A stretch of DNA of 64,000 nucleotides, taken from positions 1,118,568 to 1,182,567 of the forward strand of contig KI301992.1 of the NCBI GenBank assembly GCA_000471045.1. The letters run 5' to 3'. Position 1 is the stretch's first letter. Each line of letters begins with the position of its first letter. Position numbers and translations under genes: made by a program. This document shows, in pieces, positions 52,808 through 60,850 of this stretch. The notes under the pieces were generated by a model. It was not told the origin of the DNA and did not search any database. It saw only the letters and a list, made by a program, of their open reading frames with translations. Origin of the DNA: an actinobacterium LLX17. Its GTDB lineage: Bacteria; Actinomycetota; Actinomycetes; Propionibacteriales; Nocardioidaceae.

Positions 52808-53458
52808 GTGAGGATCACGCGCCACGGCCACGCCTGCCTGCTCGTCGAGTCCGGGGACACCCGGGTGCTGATCGACCCGGGGGCCTTCTCGTCGCCCGAC
52901 GCGTTCGCGCTGACCGATCTCGACGCCGTCGTGGTGACCCACCAGCACCTCGATCACTGGGACCGTGAGCGGGGAGCGGCCTTGCTCCGCGCGAATGCCG
53001 GAGCCGTGCTGCTCGCGGATGCCGAGACCGCTGCCGAGCTGGGCGACCCGTGGAGGGCGCATCGTGACGGTGACCGCACCGACCTTCGTGGCGCCACCCT
53101 CGTGGGCGTCGGCGCCACACATGCCGAGATCCTGCCCACGCTCCCCCGCGTCGCGAACGTCGGCGTGCGTGTCGAGGGCGCCGACGGCGTCACCCTGTTC
53201 CACCCCGGCGACAGCTATGAGCACGCACCGGCCGGCGTCGACGTGCTGGCCCTCCCCTTGAGTGCGCCCTGGGCGAAGGTCAGCGAGACGGTGGCGTTCG
53301 CGCGCCGCGTGGCACCGCGCGTGGCGTTCCCGGTGCACGACCGGACGATCTCGGAGCTCGCGCAGGGCATGTACCTCGGGCACGTCGAGAACCACGCGGG
53401 CCTCGCGGACTTCCGTCGCCTCGGCCAGGCCGACGCGACGACGGTCGATCCCGCGTGA
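52808..53458 (+). CDS. MBL-fold metal-dependent hydrolase (UlaG-like)
   Basis: 216 aa. ITRHGHACLLVESGDTRVLIDPGAF, metal motif VVTHQHLDHWD, then HAEI, FHPGDSYE and FPVHDRTISELAQGMY fit the UlaG/YtkL group of beta-lactamase-fold hydrolases. The substrate is unknown. GTG 52808 follows CATGAT by six bases (leaderless type); a longer upstream frame is antisense to the esterase gene. It overlaps the next gene by four bases. Confidence 0.85.
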   Translation: MRITRHGHACLLVESGDTRVLIDPGAFSSPDAFALTDLDAVVVTHQHLDHWDRERGAALLRANAGAVLLADAETAAELGDPWRAHRDGDRTDLRGATLVGVGATHAEILPTLPRVANVGVRVEGADGVTLFHPGDSYEHAPAGVDVLALPLSAPWAKVSETVAFARRVAPRVAFPVHDRTISELAQGMYLGHVENHAGLADFRRLGQADATTVDPA

Positions 53459-54426
53459 ATGCGCGCACGGCGCGCATCCTGACCGTCCCCCTGATGGTGG
53501 TGGCCGGCGCCGGTGTCGCCCTGCAGTCCCGCATCAACGGCTCTCTGGCCGGCGAGCTGGGCGACGGGCTCCGCGCCGCGATCCTGGCCGCCGTCATCAG
53601 CTTCGGCTCGGGTCTGGTGCTGGTCACCCTCGTCGCGATCGGCACGCGGCACGGCCGGGTCTCGATGCGCCGACTCCGGGACGGGCTGCGGGGCGGACCG
53701 GCTGCGCGGCGACTGCACTGGCCCGAGCTGTTGGGTGGCCTGAGCGGCGCGTTCTTCGTGGCCAGCCAGGGCATCGCGGTCGGCGTCATCGGCATCGCGC
53801 TGTTCATCGTGGCGTACACCGCCGGGCAGTCGCTGAGCTCGGTGGTGGTCGACCACCTGGGCTTCGGCCCGGCGGGACGCCAGCACGCCACGCCGCCCCG
53901 CATGGTGGCCGCGGCCTTCGCGGTCGTGGCCGTGCTGCTCAAGGCCTTCGACCAGCTGCAGACCACGTCCACGTGGGTCACGGTCGGCCTCGCGGTGCTG
54001 GCGTTCGTGGCCGGCACCGGGCAGGCGGTGCAGCAGGCCCTCAACGGTCGGATCTCCGCCGTCGCCGGTCCGGTGGCCACGACCTGGAACAACTTCCTCG
54101 TCGGCACCCTGGCGCTGCTCGTCGTGCTGGGCGCGTCGTTCACGGTCGACGGTCGCCTCGTGGGCCTGCCGTCCGATCCGTGGCTGTACCTGGGTGGTGC
54201 GATGGGCATCGTCTTCATCGCGATCGCGGCCATCACGGTGCACGTGCACGGCGTTTTGGTGCTGGGCCTGTGCATGATCGCCGGCCAGGTCGTGTGCGCC
54301 GAGGTGCTCGAGCTGTTCGAGCCCGCCGCCGAGGTCGGTGCCCTGGGAGTCGCGGGCGGTCTCGTGGCGATCCTGGGCGTGGTCATCGCCCTGGCACTGC
54401 GCCCGGCACGCCCGCCGGTCACGTAG
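53455..54426 (+). CDS. YdcZ-like (DUF606) DMT-superfamily membrane protein
   Basis: 323 aa, about ten membrane helices arranged as two repeats of a five-helix DUF606 unit (GVALQSRINGSLAGELGDGLRAAILAAVISFGSGLVL early, and GQAVQQALNGRISAVAGPVATTWNNFLVGTLALLV late). The repeated xQxxxNGxxA signature is typical. It is a likely small-molecule transporter of unknown substrate. GTG overlaps the MBL gene stop, so the two are translated together. Confidence 0.82.
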   Translation: MNARTARILTVPLMVVAGAGVALQSRINGSLAGELGDGLRAAILAAVISFGSGLVLVTLVAIGTRHGRVSMRRLRDGLRGGPAARRLHWPELLGGLSGAFFVASQGIAVGVIGIALFIVAYTAGQSLSSVVVDHLGFGPAGRQHATPPRMVAAAFAVVAVLLKAFDQLQTTSTWVTVGLAVLAFVAGTGQAVQQALNGRISAVAGPVATTWNNFLVGTLALLVVLGASFTVDGRLVGLPSDPWLYLGGAMGIVFIAIAAITVHVHGVLVLGLCMIAGQVVCAEVLELFEPAAEVGALGVAGGLVAILGVVIALALRPARPPVT

Positions 54427-54432
54427 TTTGAA

Positions 54433-54450
54433 TATCTCACATGCGAGATA
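54433..54450 (+). promoter_or_regulatory. Candidate operator over the XRE-MurA promoter
   Basis: TATCTC (54433-54438) and GAGATA (54445-54450) are inverted repeats flanking A-CATG-C, so 16 of 18 bases are symmetric. The right arm overlaps the -10 hexamer TACAGT (54449-54454), which is seven bases before ATG 54462. The encoded protein begins with an XRE helix-turn-helix, so autoregulation is the natural hypothesis. Confidence 0.45.
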
Positions 54451-54461
54451 CAGTGGTCCTC

Positions 54462-55994
54462 ATGACTGACGACGGATACCTGGGACGCATCGGCGCAATG
54501 ATCCGGGACGCCCGCCAGCGGGCCAACCAGACCCAGTCCCAGCTGGCCGAGTCGCTCGGCACCAGCCAGAGCGCGGTCAACCGCATCGAGAAAGGTCAGC
54601 AGAACCTGACGCTCGACATGGTGGCCCGCATCGGCAACGCGCTGGACTCCGGGCTCGTCAACGTCGGCTCCTCGGGTCCCAGCCACCTGCGCGTCCAGGG
54701 CGGCACGACGCTCTCGGGCGAGATCGACGTCAAGTCGAGCAAGAACGCCGGCGTCGCCCTGCTGTGCGCCTCGCTGCTCAACGAGGGCACCACGGTGCTG
54801 CGCAAGGTCGCCCGCATCGAGGAGGTCAACCGCCTGCTCGAGGTGCTCGGCTCGATCGGCGTGCGCACCCGCTGGCTCAACGACGAGAACGACCTCGAGC
54901 TCGTCGTGCCCTCGCGCCTGCGCCTCGAGGACATGGACGAGGACGCCGCGCGCCGCACCCGCAGCATCATCATGTTCCTGGGCCCGCTGATGCACCGCGA
55001 GGCCAGCTTCGAGCTGCCCTACGCCGGTGGGTGCGACCTCGGCACCCGGACGGTCGAGCCGCACATGACCGCCCTGCGTCCGTTCGGCCTCAAGGTCGTC
55101 GCCACCGAGGGCAGCTATCACGCGATGGCCTCCCCCGGCCAGGGTCCGGAGCGTCCCATCGTCCTCACCGAGCGCGGTGACACGGTCACCGAGAACGCCC
55201 TGCTGGCCTCGGCCCGCTTCGACGGCGTCACGGTCATCCGCAACGCCAGCCCGAACTACATGGTCCAGGACCTGTGCTTCTTCCTGACGAAGCTCGGCGT
55301 CGAGATCGAGGGCATCGGCACCACCACGCTGCGCGTCACCGGCCGTCCGCACATCAACTGCGACGTCGAGTACGCGCCCAGCGAGGACCCCATCGAGGCG
55401 ATGAGCCTCATCGCCGCCGCCATCGTCACGCAGTCGAGCATCACGGTGCGCCGGGTGCCGATCGAGTTCATGGAGATCGAGCTCGCGCTCCTCGAGGAGA
55501 TGGGCTTCCTCTACGACCGCAGCCCGGAGTACCCCGCCGAGAACGGCGAGACCCGCCTGGTCGACATCACGACCCACCCGTCGTCGCTGCGGGCCCCGAT
55601 CGACAAGATCCACCCGATGCCGTTCCCGGGCCTCAACATCGACAACCTGCCGTTCTTCGCCGTCATCGCGGCCACCGCGCAGGGCCAGACCATGCTGCAC
55701 GACTGGGTGTACGAGAACCGCGCCATCTACCTGACCGAGCTGACGAAGCTCGGCGCCAAGGTGACGCTGCTCGATCCCCACCGCGTCCTGGTCGAGGGGC
55801 CCACGCACTGGAGCGGCACCGAGATCGTCTGCCCGCCGGCTTTGCGCCCGGCCGTCGTGATCCTGCTCGCCATGCTGGCTGCCAAGGGAACCTCGGTGCT
55901 GCGCAGCGTCTACGTCATCAACCGCGGCTACGAGGATCTCGCCGAGCGGCTCAACGCTCTCGGCGCGCGGATCGAGACCTTCCGCGACATCTGA
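54462..55994 (+). CDS. XRE helix-turn-helix fused to MurA-like enolpyruvyl transferase
   Basis: 510 aa. Residues 8-62 form an XRE domain (RQRANQTQSQLAESLGTSQSAVNRIEKG). Residues 75-510 are an EPSP/MurA-type inside-out barrel with the KSSKNAG substrate loop (Lys94, Asn95), the catalytic-loop Cys191 in AGGCDLG, and PFPGLNIDN (Asp). The usual Arg-Pro-Val-Asp after the Cys loop reads RTVEPH, a conservative change. Such a fused paralog is common in actinobacteria beside a separate canonical MurA. It may couple UDP-GlcNAc sensing to gene control; that is inference. ATG 54441 lies inside the operator, so 54462 is chosen. Confidence 0.85.
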   Translation: MTDDGYLGRIGAMIRDARQRANQTQSQLAESLGTSQSAVNRIEKGQQNLTLDMVARIGNALDSGLVNVGSSGPSHLRVQGGTTLSGEIDVKSSKNAGVALLCASLLNEGTTVLRKVARIEEVNRLLEVLGSIGVRTRWLNDENDLELVVPSRLRLEDMDEDAARRTRSIIMFLGPLMHREASFELPYAGGCDLGTRTVEPHMTALRPFGLKVVATEGSYHAMASPGQGPERPIVLTERGDTVTENALLASARFDGVTVIRNASPNYMVQDLCFFLTKLGVEIEGIGTTTLRVTGRPHINCDVEYAPSEDPIEAMSLIAAAIVTQSSITVRRVPIEFMEIELALLEEMGFLYDRSPEYPAENGETRLVDITTHPSSLRAPIDKIHPMPFPGLNIDNLPFFAVIAATAQGQTMLHDWVYENRAIYLTELTKLGAKVTLLDPHRVLVEGPTHWSGTEIVCPPALRPAVVILLAMLAAKGTSVLRSVYVINRGYEDLAERLNALGARIETFRDI

Positions 55995-56018
55995 CCCCCG
56001 ACCCCCTAGCGTGGAGCC

Positions 56019-56762
56019 GTGACCCTCGCGATCGCGCACCGCGGCGGCTCCTTCACGGAGGCCAACCATGGGATCGAGAACACCCTGGCCGCCTTCGAGC
56101 ACGCGGACGCCCTCGGGTACCGCCACCTCGAGACCGACGTGCTCTGCACGCGTGACGGCGTCGCGTACGCCTGCCACGACGAGCACCTCGAGCGGCTCAC
56201 GGGTGTGGACGCCCGCCTGGATCAGCTGACGGCGGCCGAGCTCGACGAGCTGCGGCTGGCCGGCAAGCAGCCGTTCGTGCGGCTCGAAGACCTCCTCCAG
56301 CGGTTCCCCGAGACGTGGTTCAGCATCGACGTGAAGGCCGACGCCGCCGTCGAGGAGACCTGCCGGGTCATCGAGAAGCTCGGCGCTCAGCACCGCGTCT
56401 GCCTCGGCAGCTTCGAGCACGGTCGGCTGCAGCGTGTCCGCGCTCGGCTTCCCGGCGTCGAGACCGCCGCCTCCCGGCGCGAGGTCTTCCAGCTCGTGCT
56501 GCTCCCCCGCCGCGTGCTGCGCCGCGGTGTTGCCTACCAGTGGCTCGGCGTCCCCGTCTCGCGCTACGGCCTGCGGGTCGTCAACCGCCGCTTCATGCGA
56601 CGGGCCCACGAGGTCGGCGCCAAGGTGCTCGTCTGGACCGTCGACGAGCCCGACGAGATCAATGAGCTGCTCGACCTGGGGGTCGACGGCATCTTCACCG
56701 ACCGCACCGACGTCCTGCGCGACGTGCTGATCGCGCGGGACCAGTGGGAGGAGGAGGCGTGA
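56019..56762 (+). CDS. Glycerophosphodiester phosphodiesterase
   Basis: 247 aa. IAHRGGSFTEANHGIENTLAAFEHADALGYRHLETDVLCTRDGVAYACHDEHLERLTG spans the GDPD active site, with HRG, E-N-T, E-x-D and HD-x2-L residues all intact; WTVDEPDEINELLDLGVDGIFTDR closes the barrel. No signal peptide, so it is cytoplasmic. GTG 56019 follows TAGCGT by six bases. It overlaps the MFS gene by four bases. Confidence 0.92.
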   Translation: MTLAIAHRGGSFTEANHGIENTLAAFEHADALGYRHLETDVLCTRDGVAYACHDEHLERLTGVDARLDQLTAAELDELRLAGKQPFVRLEDLLQRFPETWFSIDVKADAAVEETCRVIEKLGAQHRVCLGSFEHGRLQRVRARLPGVETAASRREVFQLVLLPRRVLRRGVAYQWLGVPVSRYGLRVVNRRFMRRAHEVGAKVLVWTVDEPDEINELLDLGVDGIFTDRTDVLRDVLIARDQWEEEA

Positions 56763-58063
56763 CGACCCAGGCGGTCGGCACCGCCACGTCGCGCCGCCAG
56801 GTGATCGCGTGGAGCCTGTGGGACTGGGGCTCGGCAGCCTTCAACGCCGTCATCGTCACCTTCGTGTTCTCGGTCTACCTCGTCGACTCGGTGGGCAAGG
56901 ACCTGCCGGGCTCGATCTCCGCGGCCTCGTGGCTCGCGTGGTCGATCGCCGCGGCCGCGATCGTGATCGCGGTGCTGGCGCCCGTCACCGGTCGGCAGGC
57001 CGATGCGGGCGGACGTCGCAAGCGGTCGCTGGCGTTCCTCACCGGCGCCGTCGTCGTCGTCTCGGCGCTGATGTTCTTCGTGCGCGATGACTACCACTAC
57101 CTGTGGCTCGGCCTGCTGCTGCTCGCGATCGGCGAGATCCTGTTCGAGCTGGCCCAGGTGCCGTACTTCGCGATGCTGCGGCAGGTCTCGACCCCCGCCA
57201 CCGTTGGTCGTGTCTCGGCGCTCGGCTGGGCCTTCGGGTACCTCGGCGGCATCGTGCTGCTGCTGATCTGCTTCGTCGGGCTGATCGACGGCGACGGCGG
57301 GGCGCTCGGCGTCAGCACCGACGACGGCCTCAACATCCGCGTCGTGGTGCTCGTCGCCGCCGTCTGGTTCGCCGTCTTCGCCTTGCCGGCGCTGCTGCTC
57401 GTGCCCGAGCTGCCGGCCGACGCGAGCCCGGCGCCGCGCACGGGGGTCATCGGCGCCTACCGGGGTGTGGCCGCCGACCTCAAGCGCATGTGGAACGACG
57501 ACCGGGTCGTCGTGCAGTACCTGCTGGCGAGCGCGGTCTTCCGTGACGGCCTGGCGGGCGTCTTCGCCTTCGGCGCCGTGCTGGCGGTCTCGTCCTACGG
57601 ATTCACCTCCTCGACGGTGATCCAGTTCGCCATCGCGGCCAACGTCGTGTCCGCTGCCGGCGCCCTGCTCGCCGGCCGCATCGACGACACGGTCGGCCCC
57701 CGGGTCGTCATCAGCTTCTCGCTGGCGTCGATGCTGGCCGCCGGCACCGCGTTGCTGTTCCTCGACGGCACCACCGCGTTCTGGATCTTCGGCCTCGCCC
57801 TGTGCCTGTTCGTCGGACCGGCGCAGTCGTCGGCCCGCACCTACCTGGCGCGCCTGACCCCACCCGGGCAGGAGGGCCAGAACTTCGGCTTCTACGCCAT
57901 GACGGGCCGGGCGGCGTCGTTCCTCACCCCCGCCCTGTTCGGCCTGTGCGCCTACCTCGGTGGCGAGGACCGCTGGGGCATCCTCGGCATCATGATCGTG
58001 CTGGCCGCCGGCCTCGCGGCCCTGCTGGCCGTGCCGAAGGACCTGCGGGATCGTGCCTTGTAG
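56759..58063 (+). CDS. MFS transporter (UMF1/YxiO type)
   Basis: 434 aa, 12 membrane helices. The N-terminus (VIAWSLWDWGSAAFNAVIVTFVFSVYL) and the PVTGRQADAGGRRKR loop, FELAQVPYFAMLRQVST and RVSALGWAFGYLGG are typical of the UMF1/Atg22-like permeases. Substrate unknown; amino acid efflux is known for Atg22. It is the second gene of the gdpd operon, which raises a link to phospholipid breakdown products. GTG start has GGAGGAGG upstream. Confidence 0.83.
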   Translation: MTTQAVGTATSRRQVIAWSLWDWGSAAFNAVIVTFVFSVYLVDSVGKDLPGSISAASWLAWSIAAAAIVIAVLAPVTGRQADAGGRRKRSLAFLTGAVVVVSALMFFVRDDYHYLWLGLLLLAIGEILFELAQVPYFAMLRQVSTPATVGRVSALGWAFGYLGGIVLLLICFVGLIDGDGGALGVSTDDGLNIRVVVLVAAVWFAVFALPALLLVPELPADASPAPRTGVIGAYRGVAADLKRMWNDDRVVVQYLLASAVFRDGLAGVFAFGAVLAVSSYGFTSSTVIQFAIAANVVSAAGALLAGRIDDTVGPRVVISFSLASMLAAGTALLFLDGTTAFWIFGLALCLFVGPAQSSARTYLARLTPPGQEGQNFGFYAMTGRAASFLTPALFGLCAYLGGEDRWGILGIMIVLAAGLAALLAVPKDLRDRAL

Positions 58064-58115
58064 GCGCTTCGCTGGAACTCTGTCGTCGCCAAGATGCGGA
58101 GACCTCCGGTTCAGG

Positions 58116-58141
58116 GGAATCTCATGAGGGTCCCGTACGTT
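58116..58141 (+). promoter_or_regulatory. SigR-type promoter of rbpA
   Basis: GGAAT at 58116-58120, then exactly 18 bases, then GTT at 58139-58141: the canonical SigR/SigH (thiol-stress ECF) promoter. It is placed to start a transcript at about 58148, roughly 23 bases before the rbpA ATG. rbpA is a known SigR-regulon member in Streptomyces, which supports the assignment. Confidence 0.75.
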
Positions 58142-58170
58142 GACACCACTGAACAGAGAGGAGTCGGGCC

Positions 58171-58557
58171 ATGGCTGAACGATCCCTACGTGGAGCACGA
58201 CTGGGCGCCCAGAGCTTCGAGGACGAGCGTGGTGTCGAGATGGCACCGCGGCAGCAGGTCGAGTACGCGCTGCCGGACGGACACATCTTCACCGTCACGA
58301 TGGCTGACGAGGCCGACGTCCCCGCCGAGTGGGAAGACCCCAAGACGGGCCAGGTTGGTCGTCGCACCGACGGCTCCGAGCCGGCGGCGAAGAACGAGAA
58401 GCCGGTGCGCACGCACTGGGACATGCTGCTCGAGCGTCGCTCCGTCGACGAGCTCGAGGACATCCTCACCGAGCGCCTCGAGCTGCTGCGCGCCGGTGAG
58501 ATCGGACCGGTGCACCTGCACCGCAGTCGCAAGCGCAAGAGCTCCTCGAAGGTCTGA
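58171..58557 (+). CDS. rbpA: RNA polymerase-binding protein RbpA
   Basis: 128 aa. N-terminal MAERSLRGARLGAQSFEDERGVE is the sigma/DNA-contacting arm, followed by the core domain (YALPDGHIFTVTMADEADVPAEWEDP), a basic linker and the sigma-interaction helix (WDMLLERRSVDELEDILTERLELLRAGEI). It lacks the zinc-binding Cys residues, as in many RbpA proteins. It stabilises the primary-sigma holoenzyme. GAGAGGAG precedes the ATG. Convergent with ppm1. Confidence 0.95.
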   Translation: MAERSLRGARLGAQSFEDERGVEMAPRQQVEYALPDGHIFTVTMADEADVPAEWEDPKTGQVGRRTDGSEPAAKNEKPVRTHWDMLLERRSVDELEDILTERLELLRAGEIGPVHLHRSRKRKSSSKV

Positions 58558-58571
58558 CACGCTCGACCTTC

Positions 58572-58622
58572 CGCCGAACGCCGGTGCTCGTGGCCTCAGC
58601 CGAAGAGTGCCGGCGTTCGGCG
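58572..58622. terminator. Long inverted repeat between rbpA and ppm1
   Basis: CGCCGAACGCCGG (58572-58584) and CCGGCGTTCGGCG (58610-58622) are exact 13-base complements around a 25-base loop. The ppm1 stop codon lies in the loop and the right arm encodes the last residues of Ppm1. It could serve as a hairpin terminator for both convergent genes; there is no T-tract in either direction. Confidence 0.5.
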
Positions 58623-59336
58623 TCTCACCAGACGACGCTTGATGCCCCAGAGCGTCACGCGCCACAGTGCCTCGCGGACGATCGAGCCGCTCATCTTGGA
58701 GTGCCCCTGTGTCCGCTCGACGAAGGTGATCGGCACCTCGTCGATCGTCATGCCGGCGTCGAGCACGCGGCGGGCCAGGTCGATCTGGAAGCAGTAGCCC
58801 TGCGAGGCCACCTCGGCGAGCGGAAGTCGCTCCAACGTCTCGCGCCGGAAGGCCCGGAAGCCACCGGTGGCGTCGGCGACAGGGATCGCCAGCATGTGCT
58901 GGGCGTACCAGGTGCCCCCGCGTGAGATGAACCGCCGGTACCAGGGCCAGTTGACGACACCGCCACCCGGCACCCAGCGCGAGCCCAGCACGAGGTCGGC
59001 CGAGCCGGTCCGCAGGCGATCGAGCAGCCGCGGCAGGTCCCGCGGGCGGTGCGACCCGTCGGCGTCCATCTCGACGACGACGTCGTAGTCGCGCTCCAGG
59101 GCCCAGGCGAAACCGGCACGATAGGCGCCCCCGAGGCCGGCCTTGGCCGCGCGGTGCAGCACGTGGATGCGGGGGTCGGCGGCTGCGGCGGCGTCGGCGA
59201 TCGTTCCCGTGCCGTCCGGGGAGCCGTCGTCGACCACCAGGACGTCGACGTCCGGGGCGTGCGCGGCAAGCCCGTCGAGGAGCAGGGGCAGGCTCTCGGC
59301 CTCCTGGTAGGTCGGCACGACCACGAGTGTCCTCAC
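58596..59336 (-). CDS. ppm1: Polyprenol monophosphomannose synthase (GT2)
   Basis: 246 aa. TLVVVPTYQEAESLPLLLDGL, VVDDGSPDGTG, EMDADGSHRP (metal-binding Asp-x-Asp) and QGHSKMSGSIV are the dolichol-phosphate mannosyltransferase blocks. It makes polyprenyl-phosphate-mannose for lipoglycan and glycoprotein synthesis. No C-terminal membrane domain, as expected where Lnt is encoded next to it (in mycobacteria the two are fused or adjacent). GTG 59336 overlaps the lnt stop. Confidence 0.92.
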   Translation of the reverse strand: MRTLVVVPTYQEAESLPLLLDGLAAHAPDVDVLVVDDGSPDGTGTIADAAAAADPRIHVLHRAAKAGLGGAYRAGFAWALERDYDVVVEMDADGSHRPRDLPRLLDRLRTGSADLVLGSRWVPGGGVVNWPWYRRFISRGGTWYAQHMLAIPVADATGGFRAFRRETLERLPLAEVASQGYCFQIDLARRVLDAGMTIDEVPITFVERTQGHSKMSGSIVREALWRVTLWGIKRRLVRRRTPALFG

Positions 59337-60850
59337 GGTTGGTCTCCCTCCAGATGAATGTGCCCTGCCCGATCGCGCCGGCGCACGACGATCGCGACCA
59401 CCCATCCCATCACACCGAGGGTCACCACCAGCCACGCCAGCGGGCGCCCTGCATGGATCGCGGGGGTCGTGCCCGAGGCCAGGGGGACGTCGACCTCGAT
59501 CGTGGCGGGCTCACCGAGCGGTGCTCGCTCGACGACCCGGCCGTCGGCGTCGATCACGCCGCTGATGCCGTTCGTGGAGGGCACGAGCACCCAGCGACCG
59601 GTCTCGATGGCCCGCAACCGGCTGATGTCCCACTGCTGTTCCGGCTGGGCGGTGCCCGTGAAGGCGGCGTTGCTGGTCTGGACGACGATGACCTCGGCCC
59701 CGTCGGTCACGGCGTCGCGGACGACCCCGTCGAAGGCGATGTCGTAGCAGATCGTGTCGCCGATCTGGATGTCGCCGATCGTCAGCGATCCGACCTCGTC
59801 GCCCGGCAGCATGTCGCGCGGGATGTCGCGGTCGATCCGTGGCACGAGGCTGCCGAGGGTGTCCCGGAACGGCACGTACTCGCCGTACGCGACGGGCTTG
59901 CGCTTGACGTACATCTCTCCCGGACCGTCCTCGTCCCAGACGACACCCGCGTTGTAGACGGTGTCGGCCGTGGGCCCGTCGAACAGACCGCCCACCAGGA
60001 TCGGTGCCCCGAGCTGCGCGGACAGGTCCTCGATCATCCCCCGCACGCCCGGCGCGAAGTTCGGGTCGACGTCGGTGGCGTTCTCGGGCCAGAGCACGGC
60101 ATCGGGGGCCTCGGTGTCGCCGTCCGTGACACGGTCGGCCAGCCGCTGGGTCTCGGCGGCGTGCAGCTCGAAGATCTCGCCCCGGGGCCACGTCAGGAAC
60201 TCACCGGGGACGTCGCCCTGCACCAGCGCGAATCTTCGCGTCTCGCCCGGGTCGGCGACTCCGGTCGGCAACACAAGTCCGGCACCGATCGCGGCTGCGA
60301 TCCCCACGATCGGCACCGCCCGTCGTGCCCCCGAGGTGGTGACGGCCACGACCAGCCCGGCCGCGGCGAGCGCCAGCAGGAATGACGTGCCGGGAACGCC
60401 GAGGAGCCGCACCCACGACTCCACGGGGGTGCCGACCGACGTGTGGGCGAGGCGGACCCACGGGAAGCCCGAGAACGGGAAGCTGCCCCGCAGGCTCTCG
60501 CCGAGCACCCACACGGCCGGCATCAGCAGGGGCCACCAGCGCAGCGCCGCCACGTGCCAGAGACCCACCGTGATGAGGGCCAGCAGCACCGCCTCGCCGA
60601 TCACGAGGCCTACGTACGCACCGTCACTGACCGCGCGCATCCACCAGATCGTCACGCCGAAGAAGACGAGCCCGTGCAGCAGGCCGAGGGCGAGCACGGT
60701 GCGAGTGCGCAGGTCGGGCACGGCTCGGACCGTCGCGAACAGGACCGCCAGCCCGACCACCCCGGCGCCCGGCACGGCGAACGGGTCGAAGGCCAGGGCC
60801 GACAGGAGGCCCGCGGCGACGACGGCGGCGGCCGCCGTCCAGGGGTTCAC
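59333..60850 (-). CDS. lnt: Apolipoprotein N-acyltransferase
   Basis: 505 aa. Six to seven membrane helices (about 5-185) precede a nitrilase-type domain. Catalytic Glu in LWPENATD, Lys in VKRKPVAYGEYVPFR and Cys in TICYDIAFD are all present, and the final helix lies at about 475-495. It adds the third acyl chain to lipoproteins at the membrane. Overlaps ppm1 by four bases, as commonly found in actinobacteria. It follows the M24 peptidase gene with a four-base overlap. Confidence 0.94.
   Translation of the reverse strand: MNPWTAAAAVVAAGLLSALAFDPFAVPGAGVVGLAVLFATVRAVPDLRTRTVLALGLLHGLVFFGVTIWWMRAVSDGAYVGLVIGEAVLLALITVGLWHVAALRWWPLLMPAVWVLGESLRGSFPFSGFPWVRLAHTSVGTPVESWVRLLGVPGTSFLLALAAAGLVVAVTTSGARRAVPIVGIAAAIGAGLVLPTGVADPGETRRFALVQGDVPGEFLTWPRGEIFELHAAETQRLADRVTDGDTEAPDAVLWPENATDVDPNFAPGVRGMIEDLSAQLGAPILVGGLFDGPTADTVYNAGVVWDEDGPGEMYVKRKPVAYGEYVPFRDTLGSLVPRIDRDIPRDMLPGDEVGSLTIGDIQIGDTICYDIAFDGVVRDAVTDGAEVIVVQTSNAAFTGTAQPEQQWDISRLRAIETGRWVLVPSTNGISGVIDADGRVVERAPLGEPATIEVDVPLASGTTPAIHAGRPLAWLVVTLGVMGWVVAIVVRRRDRAGHIHLEGDQP

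Noticed and set aside
53280..56609. Very long open frame on the minus strand (over 1,100 codons)
   Set aside because: It runs antisense through several well-supported genes, has the Ala/Arg/Gly/Asp-rich composition of high-GC shadow frames and shows no conserved motif.
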